A stretch of DNA of 33,389 nt, from assembly GCA_016208425.1 (NCBI GenBank), contig JACQYA010000169.1:1-33389 (forward strand). The letters run 5' to 3'. This stretch comes from Betaproteobacteria bacterium (GTDB lineage Bacteria > Pseudomonadota > Gammaproteobacteria > Burkholderiales > Rhodocyclaceae). This document shows, piece by piece, positions 10,212-17,610 of this stretch. Position numbers and translations under genes: made by a program. The notes beneath the pieces were generated by a model. It made no database searches. It was not told the origin of the DNA and was given only the letters and a program-made list of their open reading frames with translations. Position 1 is the first letter of the stretch, and each line of letters begins with the position of its first letter.

Positions 10212-10256
10212 GGTTTGAGGCTTGAAAATTGAGCCCCCAGTTTATTCCAGCCCGGC

Positions 10257-10286
10257 TTGCTCTGGCGACAATCGATCCGCTATGCT
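10257..10286 (+). promoter_or_regulatory. Candidate rapZ promoter placing transcription start at the ATG
   Basis: TTGCTC (10257-10262) and TATGCT (10281-10286) are 18 bases apart. The expected start of transcription, 7-8 bases after the -10, falls at or beside the rapZ ATG at 10294. No Shine-Dalgarno sequence precedes either candidate ATG. A leaderless mRNA is therefore possible. Confidence 0.4.
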
Positions 10287-10293
10287 GTCCCGC

Positions 10294-11151
10294 ATGCACC
10301 TCGTTCTCATCAGCGGCCTCTCCGGTTCCGGCAAATCCATCGCCCTCAACGTGCTGGAGGACGCCGGCTACTATTGTGTGGACAACCTGCCGTCGCAGTT
10401 GTTGCCGCAACTGGTCGGCCAACTCGACCAGCAGGGTTACACCAAGGTCGCGGCCGCCATCGACGTCCGCGGCGGCGAGGGTCTCGCCATGCTGCCGCAG
10501 CAGCTCGACGGGCTGCGCGCGAAAGACCTCGACCTCAAATTTCTTTTTCTCGACGCCAAGAACGAAACGCTGCTCAAGCGTTTTTCCGAGACCCGCCGCC
10601 GCCATCCGCTGGCCGACGACCACCGCACGCTGTCGGAAGCCATCGTCGAAGAGCGCGTCCGTCTCGAAGGGCTGGAAGGGCTGGGCCATCACCTGGATAC
10701 CAGCGATGTCAGGCCGAACACCTTGCGCGAGTGGGTGCGCCAATTCATCGGGGCCGAGCCGGGCGACGGGCTGACGCTGCTCTTCGAGTCCTTCGGTTTC
10801 AAGCACGGCGTGCCGCTCGACGCCGATCTGGTTTTCGACGTGCGCTGCCTGCCCAACCCGCATTACGAGCTGGAACTGCGCCCCCTGAGCGGCCGCGACG
10901 CGCCGGTGGTGGCTTTCCTCGAAGCTGAACCCGAGGTCTTGCGCATGCGCGGCGACATCGCCCGCTTCCTGACCGGCTGGCTCCCCTCGTATGTCCGCGA
11001 TTCCCGCAACTATCTGACCGTGGCAATCGGCTGCACCGGCGGACAGCATCGCTCGGTGTATCTGAGCGAATGGCTGGGCAAGGAATTCCAGAACGCGGCG
11101 CGGGTACTGGTCAGGCATCGCGAGCTTCAGGCCGGGTCGCGCACGGGCTAA
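10294..11151 (+). CDS. rapZ: RNase adapter protein / nucleotide-binding RapZ
   Basis: RapZ (YvcJ/YhbJ family) binds nucleotide and, in enterobacteria, guides RNase E to a small RNA that controls glucosamine-6-phosphate synthase. The 285-residue length equals the family norm when the ATG at 10294 is used ([15 protein letters not shown]). An earlier in-frame ATG at 10282 would add four residues. The Walker A GLSGSGKS is followed by the family signature [12 protein letters not shown]. The C-terminal half has [16 protein letters not shown]. The stop TAA shares its last A with the ATG of the next gene, so the two are coupled. The usual hprK/ptsN neighbours are not seen here. The small-RNA role is established in E. 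coli only. Confidence 0.95.
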   Translation: MHLVLISGLSGSGKSIALNVLEDAGYYCVDNLPSQLLPQLVGQLDQQGYTKVAAAIDVRGGEGLAMLPQQLDGLRAKDLDLKFLFLDAKNETLLKRFSETRRRHPLADDHRTLSEAIVEERVRLEGLEGLGHHLDTSDVRPNTLREWVRQFIGAEPGDGLTLLFESFGFKHGVPLDADLVFDVRCLPNPHYELELRPLSGRDAPVVAFLEAEPEVLRMRGDIARFLTGWLPSYVRDSRNYLTVAIGCTGGQHRSVYLSEWLGKEFQNAARVLVRHRELQAGSRTG

Positions 11152-11525
11152 TGCGCTGGCTGGCCTTCTTCCGACCCGGCGACTGGCTGACTATCGCCCT
11201 CGGATTGACCGTCTGCGCGGCTTCCTTCCCCTTGGCCTGGCAAGCTGGCGTCGCCGAAAAAGCGGTCATCAAGCGGGGGGGCGAGCTGTTTGCCGAAATC
11301 GACCTCGCGCGCGACCGCCGCATCGACGTTCCCGGCCCGCTCGGCCTCACTACCATAGCGGTCGAAAAGCGCCGCGTGCGCGTCGTCTCCGACCCCGGCT
11401 CCCGACAGTATTGCGTGCGGCAAGGCTGGCTGGCGCGCCCCGGCGAAATCGCCATCTGCGCGCCCAACCAGGTCAGCGTTCAGGTGCAAGGCGGCAAGGA
11501 AACTTATGACTCGATCAGTTATTGA
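11151..11525 (+). CDS. NusG domain II-containing membrane-anchored protein
   Basis: The 124-residue protein begins with one hydrophobic segment (about residues 9-30, WLTIALGLTVCAASFPLAW). A compact beta-rich domain resembling NusG domain II follows, ending in the family-typical CVRQGWLARPGEIAICAPNQVSVQV. It is not the transcription factor NusG. Such proteins are commonly encoded beside Gx-family membrane proteins, as here, and are anchored with the domain outside the cytoplasm. Start and rapZ stop overlap by one base (TAATG) and its end overlaps the next gene by 20 bases. Function is not established; a link to flavin or quinone-related electron transfer has been proposed for related pairs in other bacteria. 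Confidence 0.82.
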   Translation: MRWLAFFRPGDWLTIALGLTVCAASFPLAWQAGVAEKAVIKRGGELFAEIDLARDRRIDVPGPLGLTTIAVEKRRVRVVSDPGSRQYCVRQGWLARPGEIAICAPNQVSVQVQGGKETYDSISY

Positions 11526-12048
11526 GTTAACGGCTACTCCCGAAGACCACCGGGTCGCGCGGCTCGCGGCCGCGGCTATCGGCCTGTCGCTGATCGACGC
11601 GGCGATCCCGCTGCCGCTGCCCGGCGTCAAGCCGGGGCTCGCCAATATTGTCACGCTGGTCGTCCTCGCCCGCTACGGCTGGTCGGCCGCCGCCTGGGTC
11701 AGCGGTCTGCGCGTCTTCGCCGGCGGGCTGCTGCTCGGCCAGTTCCTCTCGCCGGGGTTTTTCATGAGCCTGGCCGGGGCGCTGTTCAGCCTCTTTGCGC
11801 TCGGCTTTGCCGCCCGCCTGCCGGGCCGCTGGTTCGGGCCGGTGAGCTGGAGCATCCTCGCCGCCTTCGCCCACATCGGCGGCCAGCTTTTTCTGGCGCG
11901 ACTATGGCTGATTCCGCACAACGGGCTGTTTTACCTCGTCCCGCTGTTCTCCGCAGCGGCGCTCGGCTTCGGTATCATCAACGGACTGATCGCCGCCCGC
12001 CTGCTCGCCGAGCTGCCGCCGGCCGAACCTGGGGTAATCCATGCCTAA
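11506..12048 (+). CDS. Gx transporter family integral membrane protein
   Basis: The 180-residue protein is almost entirely hydrophobic, with about five membrane spans. It has the Gx family (older name heptaprenyl diphosphate synthase component I) pattern IPLPLPGVKPGLANIVTL near residue 35. Proteins of this family resemble substrate-binding components of ECF-type vitamin transporters. The old synthase name is not supported by motifs. It overlaps the NusG-II gene by 20 bases and the following ubiX-type gene by 8 bases, so the three are one translational unit. Because ubiX is next, a prenyl-phosphate or flavin-related substrate is a reasonable guess, but this is inference only. Confidence 0.8.
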   Translation: MTRSVIELTATPEDHRVARLAAAAIGLSLIDAAIPLPLPGVKPGLANIVTLVVLARYGWSAAAWVSGLRVFAGGLLLGQFLSPGFFMSLAGALFSLFALGFAARLPGRWFGPVSWSILAAFAHIGGQLFLARLWLIPHNGLFYLVPLFSAAALGFGIINGLIAARLLAELPPAEPGVIHA

Positions 12049-12673
12049 GACCATCTGTCTCGCTTTTACCGGCGCCTCCGGCATGCCCTACGGCGTGCGT
12101 TTGCTCGAATGCTTGCTCGAAGCCGGCTGCCGCGTGCAACTGCTCTATTCGCAGGTGGCGCAGGTGGTCGCCCGGCAGGAGATGGGTCTGGAGATACCGG
12201 CGCGCGCCGGGGAAGCGCTCGACTATTTCCGCGAATGTTATGCCAACCTGCCCGGCCAACTGGAGGTTTATGGTCGGGAAGAGTGGTTTGCGCCGCTCGC
12301 CAGCGGGTCGAATCCGCCCGACGCGATGGCCGTATGCCCGTGCACGATGGGCACGCTGGCGTCGATCGCGCAGGGTCTGGCCGGCAACCTGATCGAGCGC
12401 GCCGCCGATGTCGTTCTCAAGGAAAACCGCAAGCTCGTGCTGGTGCCGCGCGAAACGCCTTTCTCGGCGATCCACCTGGAAAACATGCTGCGCCTGGCGA
12501 GAGCCGGCGCCGTCATCCTGCCGCCCAACCCCGGTTTCTACCATCACCCGAAGCGCGTCGAAGAGGTCGTCGACTTTGTCGTCGCCCGCATTCTCGACCA
12601 ACTCGCCGTCCCGCACGCGCTGATGCCGCGCTGGGGTGCCTCAAGCCCGGAATTCGGTCCCGACCAGATATGA
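12041..12673 (+). CDS. ubiX: UbiX-type flavin prenyltransferase
   Basis: UbiX joins dimethylallyl phosphate to FMN, giving the prenylated FMN cofactor of UbiD-type decarboxylases, including the one in ubiquinone synthesis. The 210-residue protein has the FMN-binding N-terminal TGASGMPYG, the CPCTMGTLASIAQGLAGNLIERAADV region and LVPRETPFSAIHLENML, all family hallmarks. ATG at 12041 overlaps the preceding gene by 8 bases. It ends 15 bases from the convergent mutY stop. No ubiD is visible in this window. Identification is strong. Confidence 0.93.
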   Translation: MPKTICLAFTGASGMPYGVRLLECLLEAGCRVQLLYSQVAQVVARQEMGLEIPARAGEALDYFRECYANLPGQLEVYGREEWFAPLASGSNPPDAMAVCPCTMGTLASIAQGLAGNLIERAADVVLKENRKLVLVPRETPFSAIHLENMLRLARAGAVILPPNPGFYHHPKRVEEVVDFVVARILDQLAVPHALMPRWGASSPEFGPDQI

Positions 12674-12688
12674 CGCCGCGCGGCGCGT

Positions 12689-13774
12689 TTACCGGCGCTC
12701 CGGGCAAGTGTGTAGATCGCCGACCGGTGCGCCTTGTAGCGCGTTTGCGATCGTGAGCAGCTCCAATACGGGAGCCGGCAACGCGGCTGATTGAATGTCG
12801 TCAAGATTTAGCCATTCCCGGCCCGGCGAGGCCGCGACGTGAGGCATCACTTCTATCGCGCACCATACGGGCAGGATGGTTAAACGGAAATGGGTGAAAC
12901 GGTGTTTGAGCGGCGGTAAAGTTTTCATCTCCAGCAGTCGCCCGCCGCAGCGCCGAACATGGCCTTCGATGGTTTCGTCGCCGGCCTCCGGCGGCGCCAG
13001 CAGGCCGCCCCAGATCCCGGTCGGCGGCCGGCGTTCGAGCAATACGCGCCGGCCGTCGGTCAGCAAAAGCATCGTCGTTTGCCGTTCCGGCACGTTCTTC
13101 TTCGCCTTCTTCGCCGGCAATGTTTCTTGTCGCCCTTCGCGCCGCGCGACGCAAATTTCCGCTACCGGGCATGCGTCGCAGCGCGGTTTGCCGCGCGTGC
13201 ACAGGGTCGCCCCGAGATCCATGATGCCTTGCGTGTAGGCTTCGACGCCTTCCTCCGGGAGCAGCGATCCGGCAAGCTGCCACAGCGCCCGCTCTCCCTT
13301 CCCGGCACCCGGGTAAGCCCCGATACCGAAACAGCGGGCAAGCACTCGCTTCACGTTGCCGTCCAGTATCGCCGCGCGGGTTCCGAAAGCGAAGGCGGCA
13401 ATCGCCGCAGCGGTCGACCGCCCGATCCCCGGCAGCGCGGCCAGCGCCGCCGGCTGCTCGGGAAAACGCCCGCCATGTTCGGCCACCACCGTTTGCGCGC
13501 AGCGGTGCAGATTGCGCGCCCGGGCGTAATATCCCAGCCCGGCCCACAACGCCAGCACCGACTCGACCGGCGCCGCCGCCAGATCGGCCATCCCGGGGTA
13601 ACGCGCCAGAAAGCGCGCGTAGTACGGGATGACCGTGGTCACCTGCGTCTGTTGCAACATGATTTCCGACAGCCAGATACGGTAGGCGTCGCGCGATTCC
13701 GGTGACTGCTGCCAGGGCAGATCGTGTCGCCCGTGCATCGCTTGCCAGGCAATCACGCGTTCCGCGAAGCTCAT
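12689..13774 (-). CDS. mutY: A/G-specific adenine glycosylase
   Basis: MutY removes adenine mispaired with 8-oxoguanine. The 361-residue protein keeps the key residues at the same numbers as the E. coli enzyme: Glu37 ([10 protein letters not shown]), Asp138 ([10 protein letters not shown]), and 4Fe-4S ligands Cys192, Cys199, Cys202 and Cys208. The helix-hairpin-helix is LPGIGRSTA (114-122). A C-terminal NUDIX-like domain from about 230 reads the 8-oxoG strand. The start codon overlaps the stop of the broken purT by four bases (ATGA), so its translation may once have been coupled to PurT and could be affected by the damage there. Confidence 0.96.
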   Translation of the reverse strand: MSFAERVIAWQAMHGRHDLPWQQSPESRDAYRIWLSEIMLQQTQVTTVIPYYARFLARYPGMADLAAAPVESVLALWAGLGYYARARNLHRCAQTVVAEHGGRFPEQPAALAALPGIGRSTAAAIAAFAFGTRAAILDGNVKRVLARCFGIGAYPGAGKGERALWQLAGSLLPEEGVEAYTQGIMDLGATLCTRGKPRCDACPVAEICVARREGRQETLPAKKAKKNVPERQTTMLLLTDGRRVLLERRPPTGIWGGLLAPPEAGDETIEGHVRRCGGRLLEMKTLPPLKHRFTHFRLTILPVWCAIEVMPHVAASPGREWLNLDDIQSAALPAPVLELLTIANALQGAPVGDLHTCPERR

Positions 13775-14873
13775 GCAACGACCGGTTTTACCAGGCCGGC
13801 GACGAGTTTGGCGCGGCCGCGTGCCTGGTCGGTATCGGCGCCGCTGGCCAGCGCAACGCCCATGCGCCGTTTTTTGAAGCTCTCGGGCTTGCCGAACAGG
13901 CGCAGGTCGGATTGCGGCACGGAAAGCGCCCGCGCGACCCCCTCGAAAGCGATGTCGCCCGCTTCCATGCCGCCGTAGATTACCGCCGAAGCGCCCGGTG
14001 CGCGCGGCGATACATCGACCGGCAGCCCGAGAATGGCGCGCGCGTGCAGCTCAAATTCCGACAAGCGCTGCGAAACGAGCGTCACCAGTCCGGTGTCGTG
14101 CGGGCGGGGGCTTACTTCCGAGAACCATACCCTGTCGCCCTTGACGAACAGCTCGACTCCAAACAAACCGCGCCCGCCGAGATTATCGGTCACCGCCCTC
14201 GCAACCGCTTGCGCCCGCTCGCGCGCCAGGGCGCTCATCATCTGCGGTTGCCACGACTCGACGTAATCGCCGTTCTCTTGCACATGCCCGACCGGCTCGC
14301 AGAAGAAAGTCTCCACTTTGCCGTTGGCGCCGATGGCGCGGACAGTCTGACGAGACAGGGATAGCCGATTTTTTCACCCGCTTCCCGATCGATTGCCGCC
14401 TGCAACCCGGCCAAAGAATCGGCAAATGCGTAAGCCGAAGTCGGCAGCCCCAGCTCCTCGGCGGCCAGCCGGCGAATGCCCTCGCGGTCCATCGTCAGAC
14501 TAGCCGCGCGCGCCGTCGGGATCACTTCCGAAAGCCCTTCCCGCTCGATTTCCAGCAGTATGTCGGTTGCGATTGCCTCGATTTCCGGCACCACCAGATG
14601 CGGGCGTTCCAGCTCGATCACTGCCCGCAGAGCCGCGCCGTCGGTCATTGTCAACACATGCGAGCGGTGCGCCACCTGCATGCCCGGCGCGCCGGCGTAG
14701 CGATCGACCGCTATCGTCTCGACACCGAGGCGCTGCAAAGCGATAATCACCTCCTTGCCAAGTTCGCCGGCGCCCAGCAACATCACGCGCGTCGCCGAAG
14801 AGCTCAATGGCGTGCCAAGCCTTTCCTTCCATCCGGCCGGGTGCCGGAGGGCTGCGGCAGATGCATAAGTCAT
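13771..14873 (-). pseudogene. purT: Formate-dependent GAR transformylase, internal deletion plus frameshift
   Basis: PurT uses formate and ATP to formylate glycinamide ribonucleotide in purine synthesis. Residues 1-175 (14873-14349) are in one frame and match PurT up to [29 protein letters not shown] and [22 protein letters not shown]. The remaining 191 residues resume in another frame at [11 protein letters not shown] (from 14346) through [14 protein letters not shown] to a normal end. About 53 residues expected between these points are missing. By comparison with E. coli PurT they are the KPVMSSSGKGQ ATP-grasp loop and the stretch to VEGFVDFD. A loss of about 157 bases with frameshift explains both. 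No functional enzyme is expected unless the deletion is an assembly error. Confidence 0.88.
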
Positions 14874-14963
14874 CGCTTGTCTCCCGAAACTTCCATCAGA
14901 GCGCAGAATCTTAGCACGCCCCTCCTCGCACCCCAGCCCTCACCCCCCGCCCGGAGCCCCCAG

Positions 14964-15545
14964 ATGCCCCTACCGATTTCTTCTGAATCCTGCCCGGAAT
15001 TGCGTGCTCCTGCCGCCGGTTCGCCCTGCGCTACCTGCGACACCGGCCGCTCGCTCCAGGCGCAGGATTTCGACTGCCGCGCTTTCAGAGACGCGCTCGG
15101 CAGTTTCGCCACCGGCGTCACGGTAGTTACCGCGCTCGCGCCAACCGGCGAACGGATCGGCCTGACCGTCAGTTCCTTCAACTCGGTATCTCTGGATCCG
15201 CCGCTGATCCTGTGGAGCCTGTCGCGCGGTTCGCCGAATCTGGAAACTTTCCAGAACGCGACACATTTTTCCGTCAACGTGCTGGCCGCCAACCAGCAGG
15301 AGATCTCCGACCGTTTCGCCGCGCGCAACGGCGACCGTTTCGCCGACGTACCGCTGCACGACGGCGTGCACGGCAACCCCCTGCTCGACGGTTGCTGCGC
15401 CTGCTTCGAGTGCAGCAACGAAGCCCAGTATCCCGGTGGCGACCACATCGTCTTCATCGGTCGCGTCGAAAAATTCGCGCATACCGAAGCGCTGTCCCCG
15501 CTCGTTTTCCACAACGGCGGCTATCGCCGGCTCCAAGGTGTTTGA
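14964..15545 (+). CDS. Flavin reductase family protein (FMN-binding split barrel)
   Basis: The 193-residue protein has the flavin reductase-like fold pattern: FATGVTVVTA, then GLTVSSFNSVSLDPPLILWSL, then FSVNVLA, and C-terminal HIVFIGRVEKF followed by PLVFHNGGYRRL. Such proteins reduce FMN with NAD(P)H, often as partners of two-component monooxygenases, but no oxygenase lies nearby. The first 40 residues are Cys-rich (SCPELRAP...CATCDTG) and are extra compared with the shortest members. GGAG at 14952-14955 is well placed for the ATG at 14964. It is divergent from purT, with 90 bases between. Confidence 0.85.
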   Translation: MPLPISSESCPELRAPAAGSPCATCDTGRSLQAQDFDCRAFRDALGSFATGVTVVTALAPTGERIGLTVSSFNSVSLDPPLILWSLSRGSPNLETFQNATHFSVNVLAANQQEISDRFAARNGDRFADVPLHDGVHGNPLLDGCCACFECSNEAQYPGGDHIVFIGRVEKFAHTEALSPLVFHNGGYRRLQGV

Positions 15546-15574
15546 ACCGAGAAGGCACATCCCGCTTAGAGTGG

Positions 15575-15580
15575 TAAAAT
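15575..15580 (+). promoter_or_regulatory. -10 box of the interrupted tRNA-Gly gene
   Basis: TAAAAT lies nine bases before the first base of the tRNA-like sequence at 15590, the normal distance for a tRNA promoter. A clear -35 hexamer is not visible at 17 bases. No comparably good -10 box precedes the intact tRNA at 16070, so this promoter may serve both. Confidence 0.5.
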
Positions 15581-15589
15581 AGAACCTTC

Positions 15590-15629
15590 GCGGGCATCGT
15601 ATAACGGTAATACCCCTAGCTTCGCAAGC
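15590..15629 (+). pseudogene. 5' half of a tRNA-Gly gene, interrupted in the anticodon stem
   Basis: The 40 bases read as the 5' half of a tRNA-Gly: acceptor strand GCGGGCA, D-arm GTAT-AACGGTA-ATAC, then anticodon strand CTAGC, loop TTCGCAA and the first two bases (GC) of the 3' strand. The remaining GCTAG strand, the T arm and the matching TGCCCGC acceptor are not found downstream. The loop would give anticodon CGC. A glycine tRNA would be expected to have CCC here, so one base has probably changed. The break coincides with a GTGCG group II intron boundary at 15630. Confidence 0.7.
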
Positions 15630-16069
15630 GTGCGACCCGAGTCGCGTAGGTAGCTGACCTTTCCTCGGTACGGTAAATCCGAGATAAATCGGCAATATGA
15701 AAGGTTGTGTCGGGGGAACCCCCCGTCTCGTACTACGTAGCGAAGGCTGTATAGATGATTGGCGTGATTGCGGAATCTTCCCAACGCTCGTTATTTATAC
15801 GGAACGAGGTAAGCCCTACGTGGTGTCTGGCCTATTTGGCAGATAAGGATAGCCGCAAGGTTATCCGATGCCGTAGAGGGTAAAGGATGATGGAAAAAGC
15901 GAATACTGCGCTGTGACAGCGTAGATAGGGGGTGAAACGATTGCCCCGACGCGAAAGCGTGCAGCTTCCATCTGGTGATCTGTCGCAAGACAGGTTTGTA
16001 AATCGCATCCGGCAGGGATGATGTGCTATCCCCGCAAGGGGCGAGAGCGTCTTTCCTTCCGGGGACAGA
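15630..16069 (+). mobile_element. Group II intron relic, domains I-III only
   Basis: The segment begins with GTGCGAC, the conserved 5' end of group II introns, and is non-coding and strongly structured. GNRA-capped hairpins lie at 15847-15866 (8-bp stem, GCAA loop), 15949-15960 (ACGC-GAAA-GCGT), 15980-15993 (CTGTC-GCAA-GACAG) and 16030-16041 (CCCC-GCAA-GGGG). Two more stems lie at 15711-15725 and 15909-15921. Its wording (GGAACGAGGTAAGCCCTACG at about 15801-15820, AGATAGGGGGTGAAACG later) resembles the part ahead of the reverse transcriptase in proteobacterial group II introns as I remember them. No reverse transcriptase frame, no domain V hairpin and no domain VI are present. It stops at the acceptor end of the intact tRNA. 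It should not self-splice alone. Confidence 0.7.
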
Positions 16070-16143
16070 GCGGGTGTAGTTCAATGGTAGAACTTCTGCT
16101 TCCCAAGCAGATAGCGTGGGTTCGATTCCCATCACCCGCTCCA
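16070..16143 (+). tRNA. tRNA-Gly (anticodon CCC)
   Basis: The 74 bases, including an encoded CCA end, fold as a complete cloverleaf. The acceptor is GCGGGTG / CACCCGC. The D-arm is GTTC-AATGGTA-GAAC. The anticodon arm is TCTGC-TTCCCAA-GCAGA with anticodon CCC. The T arm is GTGGG-TTCGATT-CCCAT, with one G-U pair. The discriminator base is T. The tRNA begins directly where the intron relic ends, and trhP stops one base after its CCA on the other strand. No good promoter directly upstream is visible. Confidence 0.95.
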
Positions 16144-16144
16144 T

Positions 16145-17485
16145 TCAACCGGATGGTTGATAGGGACGCAGGTCGGTTTTGAAAACCTCCAAAAAGCGCG
16201 CCAGCATTGCTCCTTGCAAGCCGGCGGCGAGCGGAATCCAGACGCGGTGCCCGTTGCCGGGCGCGACACCGATGGCGATACCCCCCGCATTTTCCATGCG
16301 TCCCAGCAAAAACTCCGAATTTCCCGAAGGGTGAATAACTTCGATACGGTCGCCGACCGAGAAACGGTTCTTCACCTCGATCTCGGCCAGGCCGCGCGCC
16401 GCGTGCCACGCGACGACATCGCCGACATAGAGGCTGCGCCCGGATTCGGAGTGACCGCGCAGGTAGTTTTGCCTTTCGTGTTCGTGGTGCCGCTGGTAAA
16501 AGCCGTCGGTGTAGCCGCGATTGGCCAGCCCTTCGAGTTCGCCGAGCAGACGCACATCGAAAGGCCGGCCGGCAACGGCGTCGTCGATGGCGCGCCGATA
16601 GACCTGCGCGGTGCGCGCCACATAGTAGGGCGATTTGGTGCGCCCCTCGATTTTCAGCGAATCGACACCGATTTCGACCAGCCGCCAGATATGCTCGACG
16701 GCGCGCAAATCCTTCGAGTTCATGATGTACGTGCCGTGCTCGTCTTCCTCGATCGGCATCAGCTCGCCGGGTCGCTCCTTCTCTTCGAGCAGCCAGGCAC
16801 GGCCATCCGGGTTTGGCTCCGGCGGACGACAGGCATGTACATCGCGGCCGGCGTCTTCTGCGCCGGCCTTGACCTTGTAGTCCCAGCGGCATGAGTTCGT
16901 GCACGTCCCCTGGTTCGGGTCGCGCCGGTTGAAGTAGCCGGAAAGCAGGCAGCGACCCGAGTAGGCGATGCACAACGCGCCGTGCACAAAAACTTCCAGC
17001 TCGATGTCCGGGCATTCCTGGCGGATCTCGGCGACCTCGTCGAGCGACAGCTCGCGCGACAGGATGATGCGCGAAATGCCGAGCTTGCGCCAGAAGCGGA
17101 CGGCGGCGAAGTTGACGGTATTGGCTTGCACCGAAAGGTGTACCGGCATTTCCGGCCAAGTGTCGCGCACCAGGTCGATCAGGCCGGGATCGGCCATGAT
17201 GAGCGCGTCCGGCTTGAAGGCAACGACCGGCGCCATATCGGCCAGATAGGTGCGCACTTTGGCGTTGTGCGGCAGCACGTTGCTGACCACGTAGAAGCGC
17301 CGGCTCTGGGCGTGGGCTTCGTCGATTGCGCGACTGAGCGTTTCCAGGTTACCGAAGTCGTTGTTGCGCACGCGCAGGCTGTAGCGCGGCTGACCGGCAT
17401 AAACCGCGTCGGCGCCATAAGCGAACGCCGCGCGCATCATCGCCAGCGAACCGGCGGGGGCAAGCAACTCGTGGGCGATGGGCAT
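16145..17485 (-). CDS. trhP: tRNA 5-hydroxyuridine modification protein TrhP (YegQ, U32 family)
   Basis: This 446-residue member of peptidase family U32 corresponds to YegQ/TrhP, which with prephenate helps form 5-hydroxyuridine at wobble position 34 of several tRNAs. The U32 signature lies in EVFVHGALCIAYSGRCLLSG, followed by NQGTCTNSCRW, which together give four clustered cysteines. The N-terminal ELLAPAGSLAMMRAAFAYGADAVYAG is typical of the TIM-barrel part. Its length matches YegQ. It is divergent from rng and convergent with the tRNA-Gly gene; that tRNA has C34 and is not a substrate. A TATTCT at 17508-17503 on the minus strand may be its -10 box. Confidence 0.92.
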   Translation of the reverse strand: MPIAHELLAPAGSLAMMRAAFAYGADAVYAGQPRYSLRVRNNDFGNLETLSRAIDEAHAQSRRFYVVSNVLPHNAKVRTYLADMAPVVAFKPDALIMADPGLIDLVRDTWPEMPVHLSVQANTVNFAAVRFWRKLGISRIILSRELSLDEVAEIRQECPDIELEVFVHGALCIAYSGRCLLSGYFNRRDPNQGTCTNSCRWDYKVKAGAEDAGRDVHACRPPEPNPDGRAWLLEEKERPGELMPIEEDEHGTYIMNSKDLRAVEHIWRLVEIGVDSLKIEGRTKSPYYVARTAQVYRRAIDDAVAGRPFDVRLLGELEGLANRGYTDGFYQRHHEHERQNYLRGHSESGRSLYVGDVVAWHAARGLAEIEVKNRFSVGDRIEVIHPSGNSEFLLGRMENAGGIAIGVAPGNGHRVWIPLAAGLQGAMLARFLEVFKTDLRPYQPSG

Positions 17486-17549
17486 TGGGGGGCGGGCCGG
17501 GGAGAATAAGCGGGAAGGGTAAGCGGCGGGAGGGGGTAGAGAGACAGGT

Positions 17550-17555
17550 TAGAAT
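17550..17555 (+). promoter_or_regulatory. Candidate -10 box of rng
   Basis: TAGAAT lies 55 bases before the rng ATG. The -35 region is weak and GC-rich. The leader that would follow has no Shine-Dalgarno sequence before the ATG at 17611, where the preceding bases are a run of C. Confidence 0.35.
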
Positions 17556-17610
17556 AGCGGCACCCCGCGATTTTACGCGCTTTCCCACCTATTGCCCGCC
17601 ACTGCCCCCC

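Noticed and set aside
11151-11525. Reading the NusG-domain protein as transcription factor NusG
   Set aside because: It has a membrane anchor and only the small domain; the NGN and KOW domain arrangement of NusG is absent.
15630-16069. Complete self-splicing group II intron
   Set aside because: No domain V hairpin, branch-point domain VI or tRNA 3' half follows within the segment.
15791-16144. Minus-strand frame beginning MERVMGIEPTLSAWEAEVLPLNYT
   Set aside because: This is the well-known false protein made by translating the antisense of a tRNA-Gly gene; the rest covers the intron relic.
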